Position numbers and translations under genes: made by a program
The notes under the pieces: model-generated
Seen by the model: only the letters and a program-made list of their open reading frames with translations
What the model was told of the DNA's origin: nothing
Databases searched by the model: none
Shown here: positions 44,143 through 53,424 of the stretch, in pieces
How positions within the stretch are numbered: the stretch's first letter is position 1
Layout: each line of letters starts with the position of its first letter
NCBI RefSeq assembly: GCF_004208415.1
Contig: NZ_CP035758.1
Span: 8,122,001 to 8,186,000, forward strand
From: Ktedonosporobacter rubrisoli
Lineage (GTDB): Bacteria; Chloroflexota; Ktedonobacteria; Ktedonobacterales; Ktedonobacteraceae
Reading direction: 5' to 3'
DNA length: 64,000 nt

Positions 44143-44372
44143 GAGCCTGGTATTACCAGCAGCCTCGCCCTACTTTTTCTGTCTCGCCCGTATAAGCTCA
44201 GAAAGAGCTAACAGGCGAGGCGAAGATCAAAAGCATGGCGGATGGGTGAGCTCAATCTCTGCTGAAAGTGGCGCACCTTTTGCCATTCAGGCTTCTAAGG
44301 GCATGCCTTGTAAGAACTGGGCCAGGGTGGTAAGCGTGTCCATTACTTGATAGATTAGCATCTCGACACTTC

Positions 44373-44762
44373 TCACCTTTGCTCTGGTGCAACTGTTAAA
44401 AATGACCGTTGCCTCCAGAGCAAGTCCTCTCCATACAGCAGGTGACCAGCAGGTCCTTGTAGAAGCAGCACATGCGGCATGATGAACGACTTCAGCAGGC
44501 CGAAAGAATGCGCATCTTGAAGCTCTTGCAGAAAATGTTGCGCCTCCTCGCTAGAGAGAATGCGGCCGAAGCCCTCGATCTGCACACGCCAATGCGTCTC
44601 TCCCCACGTTTCATATGTGATTCCTGCTTGCTCTGGATCTTGCAGGCGCGCAAGGGCTTGAGGATGTACAGCTTGTCGGTCTACCACGAGGTAAATAGTT
44701 TCTGTGTGTTTTTGCTGTCCGGGTGCAGCTGCTCTCTGCTTATCTTTAAACTGCCTATGCAT
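44373..44762 (-). CDS. hypothetical protein
   Basis: A 129-residue soluble protein I do not recognise. It has a basic N-terminus, a central region with ETWGETHWRVQIEGFGRILS and helical flanks, and no signal peptide or membrane segment. It follows the next gene upstream (44784) by 21 bases, so the two form a small operon. Codon use is similar to the neighbours. The reading frame is clear, and it may be a lineage-specific gene. Confidence 0.5.
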   Translation of the reverse strand: MHRQFKDKQRAAAPGQQKHTETIYLVVDRQAVHPQALARLQDPEQAGITYETWGETHWRVQIEGFGRILSSEEAQHFLQELQDAHSFGLLKSFIMPHVLLLQGPAGHLLYGEDLLWRQRSFLTVAPEQR

Positions 44763-44783
44763 AATTCCCTTTCCTCTCGCTTC

Positions 44784-45035
44784 TCAAAACTTTCTATAGG
44801 TAAGAATGGGGCCAGGATACGCGTATCCGGTCAGGTGCCGGATTCCTATGCGCGCCCGCATGGCATCCTCCGTACGGACCGGTAAGTCTGACCACATCCG
44901 CCACACGGTCATGACGCGCAGGCCGGAGGCCCGGGCCACTGCCACCCAGGTCAGGCGATACCTCTCCATATACGCGCGAAAGGTATCGTTGAACGGTAAC
45001 TGAAGTGTATCTTGCTGGCTTATATCGATCTCCAT
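44784..45035 (-). CDS. small helix-turn-helix-like protein
   Basis: About 83 residues from ATG 45035, or 111 from a TTG at 45119. The middle part, FRAYMERYRLTWVAVARASG and LRVMTVWRMWSDLPVRTED, has the spacing of a Cro/XRE-like helix-turn-helix, followed by AMRARIGIRHLTG. It lies 21 bases upstream of the unknown gene at 44373 and is probably its operon partner, perhaps its regulator. The start is uncertain: ribosome sites are poor for both choices. Confidence 0.5.
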   Translation of the reverse strand: MEIDISQQDTLQLPFNDTFRAYMERYRLTWVAVARASGLRVMTVWRMWSDLPVRTEDAMRARIGIRHLTGYAYPGPILTYRKF

Positions 45036-45242
45036 TCTCCACAATCCCTGACTTTTCCCTGGCTCCAACAGGCCAACATCGGTAGATGGCCCTATGACAC
45101 ACTTATGATCTTCAGGCAAGATCGATAAATCCCCGCCTGGCTGCTTGATATTCCTGATATATGTGTTGTAAAGCCTCTACCACTTTATTGATTTTACCCT
45201 CTATATTTCTCCTCTCACAGTGAAAGAATAAATAGCAAGCGA

Positions 45243-45271
45243 TTGCTAATCTTTGTTTGTTAAACTATAAT
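45243..45271 (+). promoter_or_regulatory. promoter of the XRE-TPR gene
   Basis: TTGCTA (45243-45248), exactly 17 bases, then TATAAT (45266-45271), a perfect -10. The transcript would carry a leader of about 100 bases before ATG 45378. Confidence 0.7.
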
Positions 45272-45377
45272 ATGCACGATATGTATATGTATATTGTGTT
45301 TGAAATTGTTGGAAAAGTGAAGGCCATGTTTTGCCCGTTTTGTCAGCAAGCATCTAGTTCAAAGAAAAGGACAGGAT

Positions 45378-46514
45378 ATGCCAGCAGAGCGCAGGAAACC
45401 ACAGATGTCGACGCCACTCAATAGAGTATTGCTTGAGTATCAAAAACAGCACAAGCTTAAGCAGCAGCCACTTGCTGATTACTTGAATGTAGATGTTCGT
45501 ACCATATGGCGCTGGTTAAGCGGAGAAACTGTAATTACTGATATTCGTGAATTGAAGCGTATAGCCAGGCTATTAGATATTTCTCCTGAAGCTTTGGGAG
45601 TTGCGCACACGCTCACATTGTCGCCTGACGCTGAACAAATAGAGGAAGTGATAGAGCACATTTGGAAGTTAGTGCGTGCAGCAAGATATTACGAAGCCAA
45701 TACTGTGGCAGATCAATTGTTGCAAGATATTATTGGTTTACTCCACACGGAAGATACGGCGCTGGTAAGAAAGCTGGCGCGGGCACAGCACATCACTGGA
45801 TATGTGAAGAGTCAGGTCACAAGAGCCAATGAGACAAGCCAGCCCTTTTCTCACTATCACGAAATGGAGCAGTTAGCGCGCATCATCGATGATCAAACGT
45901 TGCTCAATATCGCGCTCACCTATGAGGGTGATATGTTGCAACGCGGAGGAATGGTTGAGAAAGGCATTGAGTATCTGGAGGCCGCGAGAGATACGACACC
46001 GCAGGCAGAGCTAGCCGCAAAGGGGAATGGCTTACAGTTGCTTGGGCGAGCCTATTTTAAGGCGCATCGTTTAGCTGACTTTGACCGAGTAATGAAAGAA
46101 GCAGAAGAAATAGCTTACCAGGTCAGTATGGACGATCTCTCCAACAGTACCAGAGGGCAATATAATGTGGGAACTGTGTATGAAGAGTTTGGGCGTAGCT
46201 ACGGGCTACTGGGGCAATTTAATCAAGCGATGGAATATCTCGACAAAGCGGAGGCCGCTTTTAGTTCATGGTCTGCTCAAAGGCGTGATGTACTGATGAA
46301 GACGGCCCGTGCTATGGTTTTAGTGCGAGGTGGAGAGATACGGCAAGGCATTGATGTAGCAGTAGAGAGCGTGGAATTGTGTAGAAAATATGGGAATTTC
46401 AGGTTATTAGATCGCGTCTACGGAATACAGCAATATCTCGACCGGCTTACGCGAGAAATTGGCAATGCGGGAAGCACGCTAAGAGAAGCCTTAGATGGTC
46501 CAATCGAGTACTAA
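45378..46514 (+). CDS. XRE-type regulator with TPR-like repeats
   Basis: A 378-residue regulator. The N-terminal Cro/C1-type helix-turn-helix (about 12-70; HKLKQQPLADYLNVDVRTIW, RWLSGETVITDIRELKRIA) is followed by about 300 residues of helical repeats (LLNIALTYEGDMLQRGGMVE, LLGQFNQAMEYLDKAEAAF) resembling TPRs. Proteins of this plan often respond to a peptide or partner bound in the repeats. The XRE part resembles those of the abundant Ktedonobacteria XRE family. A good promoter is upstream. AGGACAGGA precedes ATG 45378. The downstream gene is convergent, so the target is unknown. Confidence 0.8.
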   Translation: MPAERRKPQMSTPLNRVLLEYQKQHKLKQQPLADYLNVDVRTIWRWLSGETVITDIRELKRIARLLDISPEALGVAHTLTLSPDAEQIEEVIEHIWKLVRAARYYEANTVADQLLQDIIGLLHTEDTALVRKLARAQHITGYVKSQVTRANETSQPFSHYHEMEQLARIIDDQTLLNIALTYEGDMLQRGGMVEKGIEYLEAARDTTPQAELAAKGNGLQLLGRAYFKAHRLADFDRVMKEAEEIAYQVSMDDLSNSTRGQYNVGTVYEEFGRSYGLLGQFNQAMEYLDKAEAAFSSWSAQRRDVLMKTARAMVLVRGGEIRQGIDVAVESVELCRKYGNFRLLDRVYGIQQYLDRLTREIGNAGSTLREALDGPIEY

Positions 46515-46635
46515 ATTTGTTAAGAAATTTCAATTTGCTCAAATTGCTCCAAACAAGTGGAATCGCCTATCCGAGCCAGCCTGGACACTTTTGCCGATCT
46601 CAGATAACGATTCCACGCTCGGCCTCTCAGCCTCC

Positions 46636-48195
46636 TTAGGCCGTACCTGGCTCTGGATTGGGCTTTGTGGTGAGTCGTTTCCTCCTTGTGACTATGGCTC
46701 CAGCGCCGAGAGCCAGCCAGACGAGGCAACAGAGCCAGGCAAAGGCATCTCCCACGCGGGCATAGAGTGTCTCAGTACCTTGAGTTGGCACTAACGCAAC
46801 CATACTTTGAGGGTCGGTATGGAAGTAGTCAACTGAGGCCAGCGTGCGTCCAGCAGGATCGATAGCTACCGAGAGACCATTATTGGTTTCACGCACTAGC
46901 GAAAAGCCTTCCTCGATTGCGCGGAACGTTATGGCATTTGTGTGCCAGGGATCAATCTCTTGCCAATCGTTGGAAGGCGCAAGCAGAATGGCCGCCTGGC
47001 TCCTCCCTGCCTGTTGGAGAAGTGCGGGAAAGTCCTCGTCAAAGCAGATCACTGTCGAGAGGCGTCCATAGGGCGTGGAAACAACTGGCACAACACCATT
47101 GCCCGCTACAACACTATCAAGTCCGGGAACGGGATGCGCTTTCTCAAAGCGCCAGCTTATCTGCCCCTGCGGATTGAACAAGATCGACTGGTCCAGCATG
47201 TTTGGGAGATATTGGTCATTGAGAATGCATACGCCGATATCCAGGTAGAGGCTATCCTGATGTGCCGCCGTGGCAAGCCGGCCAAGAAAAGTCTGCTCAT
47301 CAGCTTGTAGAAGCAGGATGCCGCATTCAGGCCAGAGCACTATTTTCGCGCCTGCCTGCGCCTCGTGGTGCGTGCGGGCGAGCAGATCGTTGAGCAGCAG
47401 TGTACTGCCAGAGCGGAGCGCCGCTAGCTCTGCCGGAGTTGCCCGGCGCGCGTTTAAATCCTTGAGTGCCTGCTTTTGTCCCTGTGCGGCCCGCGCGTAG
47501 AGGGGCGCTGAGGTGCCCAGACTTGCCACCCGCACTGTTGCTGGCTGTGAAGAAAAGAGGAGCCGCGCGTATCCTCCCACAAAGATCAGAGCCAGGATCG
47601 TCATATAGAGCATGACACCCCGCCGAATCTTTGGCCAGGCCCAATCTTGTTCGATGATCCAGTTGCCCAGCGAGGCAAACCAGGTCATGATAAAAAGAAT
47701 ACCGCTGATTCCGGTCATAGAGAGCAGTTGCAAGAGAGGCAAATCACCATATTGCGTATAAGCCAGTGAGCCCAACGAGCCCAGCGGATCGGCAAGGCCT
47801 TTCAGGTACGAGACGGCTACATAGCCCAGAGGAAACAGGAGCGTACTGACCCACGATGACCATTTCTGCGTGAGCAGCCGGTCCAATAGGAAAGGGAGAG
47901 CCAGGAAACAGGAGCTCACGAAGATAACCAGTACAAAAGGGACAGAGAAAGGGATCGCCGAGAAGATCAGCAAGAGCAGTCCCGAGGCAGTCAGCAAAAG
48001 CGCTGTAACCAGGAAGCCAAGCAGCGGATGCTGGCTGCGCGTAAAACGCAGCAAACAGAAGGGATAGAGCCAGCCGGCAAGCGCAATGATCCAGTTGCCA
48101 TGCGTACAGATAAGTGCCAATGTCGCCACAGCTAGCCAGATCCAGGCTGTTCCACGGGCTGCGTAACGCGCGGAATATTTGGGGGCCACAGACAT
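46636..48195 (-). CDS. lnt: apolipoprotein N-acyltransferase-like membrane protein
   Basis: A 519-residue protein with about six membrane helices (18-210) followed by an extracytoplasmic nitrilase domain (about 220-475) and a final helix (about 485-508). The catalytic triad is present: Glu290 (LWPECG), Lys352 (FEKAHPVPG) and Cys384 (VICFDEDFP). Lnt acylates the N-terminal cysteine of lipoproteins at the membrane surface. The window encodes at least two lipoproteins (23911 and 40839) that could be substrates. It is longer and less conserved in the helices than E. coli Lnt, so the exact activity is inferred from the fold and triad. Confidence 0.85.
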   Translation of the reverse strand: MSVAPKYSARYAARGTAWIWLAVATLALICTHGNWIIALAGWLYPFCLLRFTRSQHPLLGFLVTALLLTASGLLLLIFSAIPFSVPFVLVIFVSSCFLALPFLLDRLLTQKWSSWVSTLLFPLGYVAVSYLKGLADPLGSLGSLAYTQYGDLPLLQLLSMTGISGILFIMTWFASLGNWIIEQDWAWPKIRRGVMLYMTILALIFVGGYARLLFSSQPATVRVASLGTSAPLYARAAQGQKQALKDLNARRATPAELAALRSGSTLLLNDLLARTHHEAQAGAKIVLWPECGILLLQADEQTFLGRLATAAHQDSLYLDIGVCILNDQYLPNMLDQSILFNPQGQISWRFEKAHPVPGLDSVVAGNGVVPVVSTPYGRLSTVICFDEDFPALLQQAGRSQAAILLAPSNDWQEIDPWHTNAITFRAIEEGFSLVRETNNGLSVAIDPAGRTLASVDYFHTDPQSMVALVPTQGTETLYARVGDAFAWLCCLVWLALGAGAIVTRRKRLTTKPNPEPGTA

Positions 48196-48508
48196 CTATT
48201 TCTCTCTTTCTATGTTATGAATGGAGGTTTGTCCAAAGTCATCAGAGAGCATTATCATGATTTTTGTTAGTCAGTATAGTGTGAGAGAAACCTGACAAGA
48301 AAGTGCGAAAAGAGCTCTTTCTACAGCCGAAGGGACTTTTTTGTTGGCAAGGGCAATCAATTGGCCAGTGCCTGATGACCTCTATCTATCGGCTCGCTAT
48401 CAGAGGCCATTTGGCCTCTTGCGCCTTGCCCAACTTTGCTATATGCTCTTTCTAAGTGCTAAGGTTAGGAGATGACACGGAACCCTTTTTCATCGAGAGC
48501 AGATACAT
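48196..48508. other. divergent intergenic region
   Basis: 313 bases between the divergent lnt and histidine-kinase genes; promoters are expected in both directions. I saw no gene and no strong hairpin. Confidence 0.4.
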
Positions 48509-49807
48509 GTGGTCATTGCCATGCAGAAAGAGCAAATATTGCAAAACAGGATGCTATCCTCGCGCTTCTGGAGCTTCATCTTTCCGCCTTCGACACTGGG
48601 AACGTCAATCCTCTGCCTGCTAGCTCTCATTGTCGGGCTTGCCTGGTTACTGGCCCATGCGCTCTGGCTAAGCATCTTTCTGTATTGCGCGGCCATTCTG
48701 GCCCTTCTATTCCTTGATCGGATCGAGTATTGGCGTTACGGCCAAAAGGAGCAAACACCACGCCGCGCCGCTCTGGTTCTCCTGGCCTTGCGCCTGCTCT
48801 GCTCAGCAATAGCCGTCCTCTGTGCCCCTGAGTTTGCCCTGATTCTCTACCTGGTACAGCCGTTCTTTGCGCTATCCTACTTTGGCCGAAAAGCGGCTTA
48901 TGCCACGGTCTGCGTGATCTCTGTCCTCTATCTGCTGGAAATCTGGCTTGATCCGCGCGCCGACCACAGACTGCTGGCGATATTTCTTGAAGGGTATATC
49001 TTTGTCCTGGCCTGCATTGGCTGTGTCGTCATGATACGTAATGTGGCTCTTGAGATGGAGAGCCGGCAGCGCGAGCAGGCCAGCCGCTTGCAGGCTGAGG
49101 CTTTACTGGAGGAGGTCCAGGAATCCCGCCGACAACTGCAAATCTACGCCCGCCAGGTTGCGGATCTGGCAACGCTCGAAGAGCGGAATCGCATTGCTCG
49201 CGAGATTCATGATAGTCTTGGTCACTCACTCATTGCCATTACCCTGCAATTGGAGAAAGCCCTGGCTTACCATACCGTCGCGCCAGAGGAGTCACAGCAA
49301 GCCATGAGCGATGCCCGCCAGGTTGCCAGGTCTGCATTACAGGACGTGCGTCATTCGGTTCGCGCACTGAGGAGCGCCGAAGAGAGATTTTCCTGCGTGC
49401 GTGGAGTTGAGACGCTCGTCGAGCAGCATCGCAAGAGCGGCCTGAATGTCAAGCTTACTCTTGAGGGGCAGGAAGAGCACTTTTCTCAGCAGGTCTTGCT
49501 CATGTTCTACCGGGTAGTTCAGGAAGGGCTTACCAATATTCAAAAGCATGCTCGCGCGCGAAAGGCCGAGGTGCGCTTGTGCTTCACTCAGGAGCAGGCA
49601 TCTCTAGTGATCTCCGATGATGGGATAGGTTTTGCGGCGGCCTCCTGGCTGGCAACGGAAGGAGACCATGCCGATGGCTATGGCCTGCGCGGCATTCAGG
49701 AGCGTGTAAACCAGCTGGGGGCAACCTTTCAAATTGAGAGTGCGCCAGCGCGCGGCACACGTTTAACTGTCCAGGTCAGGGAAACACATGCAGAGGTAAT
49801 GGAATGA
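48509..49807 (+). CDS. NarL-type (HisKA_3) membrane sensor histidine kinase
   Basis: A 432-residue kinase. The N-terminus has about six membrane helices (roughly 31-180) with almost no external loops, so it probably senses something within the membrane. A coiled coil (181-220) leads to the HisKA_3 helix LEERNRIAREIHDSLGHSL with phospho-acceptor His234, then the ATPase domain (FYRVVQEGLTNIQKHARARK, ISDDGIGF, GYGLRGIQERVNQLGA). GTG 48509 has GAGAG nine bases upstream; ATG 48521 is an alternative. It is followed 37 bases on by its response regulator. Confidence 0.92.
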   Translation: MVIAMQKEQILQNRMLSSRFWSFIFPPSTLGTSILCLLALIVGLAWLLAHALWLSIFLYCAAILALLFLDRIEYWRYGQKEQTPRRAALVLLALRLLCSAIAVLCAPEFALILYLVQPFFALSYFGRKAAYATVCVISVLYLLEIWLDPRADHRLLAIFLEGYIFVLACIGCVVMIRNVALEMESRQREQASRLQAEALLEEVQESRRQLQIYARQVADLATLEERNRIAREIHDSLGHSLIAITLQLEKALAYHTVAPEESQQAMSDARQVARSALQDVRHSVRALRSAEERFSCVRGVETLVEQHRKSGLNVKLTLEGQEEHFSQQVLLMFYRVVQEGLTNIQKHARARKAEVRLCFTQEQASLVISDDGIGFAAASWLATEGDHADGYGLRGIQERVNQLGATFQIESAPARGTRLTVQVRETHAEVME

Positions 49808-49844
49808 CGAATGCGTTGCAGGAGAGACAAGGGGAAGCAAGCAT

Positions 49845-50528
49845 ATGAGCACAGAAGAAAATCGCGCAACTATTCGTGTGCTGGTTGCCGATGACCAACA
49901 ACTGATCCGCGACGGCATCGTCTCATTGCTGCGTCTGCAGGCAGGCTTAACAGTTGTCGGGTCAGTGAAAAATGGCCAGGAGGCTATAGAGCAGGCCCGA
50001 GCCCTGTGTCCCGATGTGATCCTTATGGATGTTCGCATGCCGGGCACTGATGGCATCGAGGCTACTGCTCAGATTCTCAAGCAACAGCCCGATTGCTGCA
50101 TTCTCATGCTCACGACTTTTGACGATGATGCTTATATCAAAGGAGCTCTGCGAGGTGGCGCTCGGGGATATTTATTCAAAGACATGCCCGCCGCAGATCT
50201 GGCCAAGGCCATTATTGCCGCAGTGGAAGGCATTTATCAGCTCGACGCGGCGGTCATAGAGCATTTGATCAGCCCGCCCGCTAAGCCACAGGCTGTGACT
50301 CCCTCAGTTGAGCCCGGGAAAGAGGACAGAGAGGCACCAGACCTGACCGGGCGGGAACGTGACATTTTGCGCCTGATTGCCAGGGGCGCCACCAATCGCG
50401 AAGTTGCCAGGCAGCTGTTTATCAGCGAGGGGACCGTCAAAAATCATCTCGCGCGCCTCTTCAGTCGCCTGGGCTTGCGCGACCGCACGCAGGCAGTTGT
50501 ATTTGCGCGCGAACATGGGCTGCTTTGA
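49845..50528 (+). CDS. NarL/LuxR-family response regulator
   Basis: A 227-residue regulator. The receiver domain has DD at 16-17, phospho-acceptor Asp62 (ILMDVRMPG), Thr in MLTTFDDD and Lys in YLFKDMPAADL. The LuxR helix-turn-helix (about 165-225) reads LTGRERDILRLIARGATNRE, then VARQLFISEGTVKNHLARLF. It forms a cognate pair with the kinase just upstream. The target genes are not evident; the downstream VOC gene is convergent. Confidence 0.95.
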   Translation: MSTEENRATIRVLVADDQQLIRDGIVSLLRLQAGLTVVGSVKNGQEAIEQARALCPDVILMDVRMPGTDGIEATAQILKQQPDCCILMLTTFDDDAYIKGALRGGARGYLFKDMPAADLAKAIIAAVEGIYQLDAAVIEHLISPPAKPQAVTPSVEPGKEDREAPDLTGRERDILRLIARGATNREVARQLFISEGTVKNHLARLFSRLGLRDRTQAVVFAREHGLL

Positions 50529-50621
50529 TGCACTTCAGCAGCAAAGGCAAAAGAGAGCGCAACGCCTTTAAGCAGGCTCGCTGCGCGACTGACGTGCACT
50601 CTCTCGTCCTGCCTGCTGTAC

Positions 50622-51017
50622 TTATTCGGCCTTGCTCAATGCGCCGTAGATCTCAAGAATGTGTCCATCGGGATCGCTAAGATAGGCGTTACGCGTTTGC
50701 ATAGCCGGCCGATCCTGTGGGCCAGCCAGCGAAGCTGCGCCCCGTTCGACAAGTGCGGCATAGCTAGCGTCAACGTCATCTACTTCAAAGGCGACATAGG
50801 TAGGATGGCTGGCAGATGCGGGCGCTGGTATGGCTTTATCCAGCGTCTGCGCCAGGCTGGCCCGGCTGAAGAGCGCCAGCGTAGCCTCGCCAGTATTGAA
50901 GGAGGCGAAGCCTACCGACTCGTCGTAGAAGGTTACCGGTAACTGCACGACATCGCGCCAGAAGCTCACAGCTTTTGCCATATCGCTAACTAGTAGACAA
51001 ACGTAATTAAGTTTCAT
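50622..51017 (-). CDS. VOC (glyoxalase/bleomycin-resistance) family protein
   Basis: A 131-residue protein of the vicinal-oxygen-chelate fold with two beta-alpha-beta-beta-beta modules. Visible: LNYVCLLVSDMAKAVSFWRD, the second module TYVAFEVDDVDASYAALVER, and the C-terminal YLSDPDGHILEIYG, whose Glu is a usual metal ligand. It could be a glyoxalase-like enzyme, a dioxygenase or an antibiotic-binding protein. ATG 51017 has GGAGGAG upstream and opens the fold; a longer frame from 51065 adds an unrelated N-terminus. Confidence 0.88.
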   Translation of the reverse strand: MKLNYVCLLVSDMAKAVSFWRDVVQLPVTFYDESVGFASFNTGEATLALFSRASLAQTLDKAIPAPASASHPTYVAFEVDDVDASYAALVERGAASLAGPQDRPAMQTRNAYLSDPDGHILEIYGALSKAE

Positions 51018-51238
51018 TCTATGCTCCTCCATATTTATTGTTGGCTTTCCTGGTTTCTGACCCATGCCAGCTGCCTGGCTGGCGTCGGGTAATCTCCCTA
51101 TGAGAAATTTAGCATATGCGGAGCTCAGCGTATTGTAAAAACGCGCCAGCTTAGAAAATTTGTGCTATGATACATACATCTCAACGGTTCGCTCCCCTGG
51201 CTTTGGAATAGAAGCGATGCACAAAAGGAGGCCTCAAT

Positions 51239-52075
51239 TTGAGCGAGAGTTATGCGCGTCTGGACCCGGTATTGCAGCCAGCTTCGCCTATGACGCGCTG
51301 CCGGCTGCTCAATATCAAATATGATGAGAGAAAGATAGACCTGGCTCGCTATGCGCCGTCAGCTGATCTCGCCTTCTTTGTGGCTCATTACTGGTTTGTG
51401 AGCTGGGATCTGCGCGGACAAGAACCGTATAGCGTTGAGAATCTCCCCTATCCCTGTGTTCATCTGACGGTTGAGCCGGATGAAGCGCGCCTAACCGGCG
51501 TCTGGCGGGGCAAGTCCCGCACAGTGCTTACCAATGCGGGGCGCGTCTTTGGTATCCAATTCAAGCCCGGCGGCTTCTATCCTTTCATCAAGCGGCCCGT
51601 CTCGCACTATACCGGTCGCTCAAGCGAGCTCTCGACGATCTTTGGCCCCGCTGCTACGGAGCTGAAATTGGCGATTCAGGCCCAAGATGAGCAGGTTCAG
51701 GCCATTAAGCTGGCCGAGCATTTTCTCAGTGCGCGCCTGCCAGAGCCAGATGAACGTGTAGAACTGGTTCAGCAGATTATCGACAGCATCATTCTTGAGC
51801 GCGCGCTTACCAGCGTTGAGGATGTAGTGAGGCACTTTAATCTGAGCACAAGGACGCTGCAGAGGCTCTTTAGCGACTACGTGGGGATCAGCCCGAAATG
51901 GGTAATTAAGCGCTATCGCCTCCACGAAGCTGCCGAGCGCGTAGCGGCGGGCGAGGTGCAGAACTGGTCAAAGCTAGCCCTGGAGCTGGGCTATTTCGAT
52001 CAGGCCCACTTCATCAAGGATTTTAAGGCCATTGTCGGCCATGCTCCGGCGCACTATAGCCGGGCCATAAGCTGA
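51239..52075 (+). CDS. AraC-family transcriptional regulator
   Basis: A 278-residue regulator with an N-terminal DUF6597-like ligand domain (about 30-160; FVAHYWFVSWDLRGQEPYSV, FGIQFKPGGFYPFI) and a C-terminal AraC double helix-turn-helix (about 175-278; TSVEDVVRHFNLSTRTLQRL, WSKLALELGYFDQAHFIKDF). TTG 51239 is taken as start because AAAGGAGG lies six bases upstream. A TGCTATGAT extended -10 occurs about 70 bases upstream. It is convergent with the chromate-transporter genes. The regulated genes are not evident. Confidence 0.9.
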   Translation: MSESYARLDPVLQPASPMTRCRLLNIKYDERKIDLARYAPSADLAFFVAHYWFVSWDLRGQEPYSVENLPYPCVHLTVEPDEARLTGVWRGKSRTVLTNAGRVFGIQFKPGGFYPFIKRPVSHYTGRSSELSTIFGPAATELKLAIQAQDEQVQAIKLAEHFLSARLPEPDERVELVQQIIDSIILERALTSVEDVVRHFNLSTRTLQRLFSDYVGISPKWVIKRYRLHEAAERVAAGEVQNWSKLALELGYFDQAHFIKDFKAIVGHAPAHYSRAIS

Positions 52076-52123
52076 GGCCTGCCCTGATTTTTCCCTACTG
52101 CTGAGTAAAGCAGTATGCCGGCC

Positions 52124-52651
52124 TTAACGATAAATAAGGTAGCCGGCGAGCGCGGCCAGGCCCAGAATAATAATGATGTTGACGCGTTTGGCGGCCAGAA
52201 GCAGGGCGGCCAGGGCGATGAGCCAGCTGCGCCAGTCAAGGCCCGACCTGCCGATGATGGCCCAGACTACAGTGAGCAAGATGCCAATGACGGCCAGCGA
52301 GATGCCGCGCATCAGACCACTTACCCAGAGCTGGTTTTCGATTCGCGTGTAGCCGGCTTCGATGGCCAGGACCAGCAACGGCGGTAGCGTGATCGCAATC
52401 AAAGCCAGCAGAGCGCCAAGATAGCCATAAGTAAAATAGCCAAGACTGATCACCCAGAGACCATTAGGGCCGGGGCTGATCTGGCCAATGGCGATGGATT
52501 GGCCGAAATCGGCTTCGGTGGCCCAACCGTTGGCTAACAGGTCCTGGTGCAGGCTGGGCAGATTGCTAAAGCCGCCTGACGAGAATAAAGTAGCCTTGAA
52601 GAAGAGTAGAAAATAGGTAAATGGATCGATCATCATCAATCTTTCTGTCAT
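52124..52651 (-). CDS. chromate transporter, C-terminal half (short ChrA type)
   Basis: A 175-residue membrane protein with about five or six helices, one half of a CHR-family transporter. The conserved start FFKATLFSSGGFSNLPSLHQ and GQISPGPNGLWVISLGYFTY are present. In the long type one protein of about 400 residues holds both halves; here two separate genes provide them and the products presumably form a heterodimer. It follows the other half (52707-53330) by 55 bases. The ribosome site is weak; ATG 52636 is an alternative start. The family exports chromate, but sulfate or other anions are possible. Confidence 0.85.
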   Translation of the reverse strand: MTERLMMIDPFTYFLLFFKATLFSSGGFSNLPSLHQDLLANGWATEADFGQSIAIGQISPGPNGLWVISLGYFTYGYLGALLALIAITLPPLLVLAIEAGYTRIENQLWVSGLMRGISLAVIGILLTVVWAIIGRSGLDWRSWLIALAALLLAAKRVNIIIILGLAALAGYLIYR

Positions 52652-52706
52652 GCTATGGATGGGTTATATTCTGTGGGTCTTAGCCGGCAAACAGTGCCCG
52701 CGCTGC

Positions 52707-53330
52707 TTAATCCTGGCGCGGTGACGTTTGACGGCCTGGGCGCTGCTGCCAGGGGGTAAAGATAGCGATCCCTGCCAGAGAGGCAGCCAGCAAGACAAGA
52801 ATTACAGAGGCTTGCCATACGATAATTGCCAGGGCGCAACCAAGAATGATAAGCACGCTGGCGAGCTGACGCCAGAGTCCCTCTTTGCGTACAAGCTCAA
52901 ATTGTGGAGCGGCAAAGCGAATTGCCACCAGCAGCATAATGCCGGCGGTAGCAGGGACAACCCCGCGTAAAATAGCCTGCACTGCCGGAAAGTGCTCGAT
53001 CAGCGTAAAGCCCGCCGTCAGCAGACAGGTAATTGTGGCGCTGGGGAGGAGCAGCCCGAGCAGCGAGGCCAGCATGCCCCATAAGCCGCCCAGCCGGCGC
53101 CCAATCAGGGCGGTCATGGCCACAAGATTAATGCCGGGCGTGAAGAGGCTCAAGTTCCAGAGCCGCGAGAAATCTTCTTCGGTGAGCCAACCATACTTCT
53201 CAATGAATGCGTCCTGAATCAGAAAGGTTGTTGAAGCTCCGCCCCCAAAAGATTGCAGACCAATGCTGCCCCAAATGCGTAAGAGCTGCCATACGCCTGG
53301 TCTGCTTGCTGGTGGTTTGCTGTGTGTCAT
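52707..53330 (-). CDS. chromate transporter, N-terminal half (short ChrA type)
   Basis: A 207-residue membrane protein of the CHR family. The conserved block reads IGLQSFGGGASTTFLIQDAF, KYGWLTEEDFSRLWNLSLFT, PGINLVAMTALIGRRLGG; four to five further helices follow. It is encoded just upstream of the second half in the same operon, the usual bicistronic arrangement of short CHR proteins. A terminator at 53388-53418 separates it from citrate synthase upstream. Confidence 0.88.
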   Translation of the reverse strand: MTHSKPPASRPGVWQLLRIWGSIGLQSFGGGASTTFLIQDAFIEKYGWLTEEDFSRLWNLSLFTPGINLVAMTALIGRRLGGLWGMLASLLGLLLPSATITCLLTAGFTLIEHFPAVQAILRGVVPATAGIMLLVAIRFAAPQFELVRKEGLWRQLASVLIILGCALAIIVWQASVILVLLAASLAGIAIFTPWQQRPGRQTSPRQD

Positions 53331-53387
53331 GGCGATCCTTCGTCTTGCCGGGAACGGCTGATGATAAATATAGGCATAGAGATAGAA

Positions 53388-53418
53388 ATCCCTGGATATC
53401 GAACTGATATCCAGGGAT
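53388..53418 (-). terminator. terminator after citrate synthase
   Basis: A perfect 13-bp stem, ATCCCTGGATATC (53388-53400) with GATATCCAGGGAT (53406-53418), has a five-base loop. On the minus strand TTCTATCTCTATG follows. It lies seven bases after the citrate synthase stop. Confidence 0.75.
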
Positions 53419-53424
53419 CATTTG

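Noticed and set aside
44162..44221. GCCTCGCC/GGCGAGGC inverted repeat after the Ddn-like gene
   Set aside because: The loop is over 40 bases and no T tract follows the second arm; too weak to list as a terminator.
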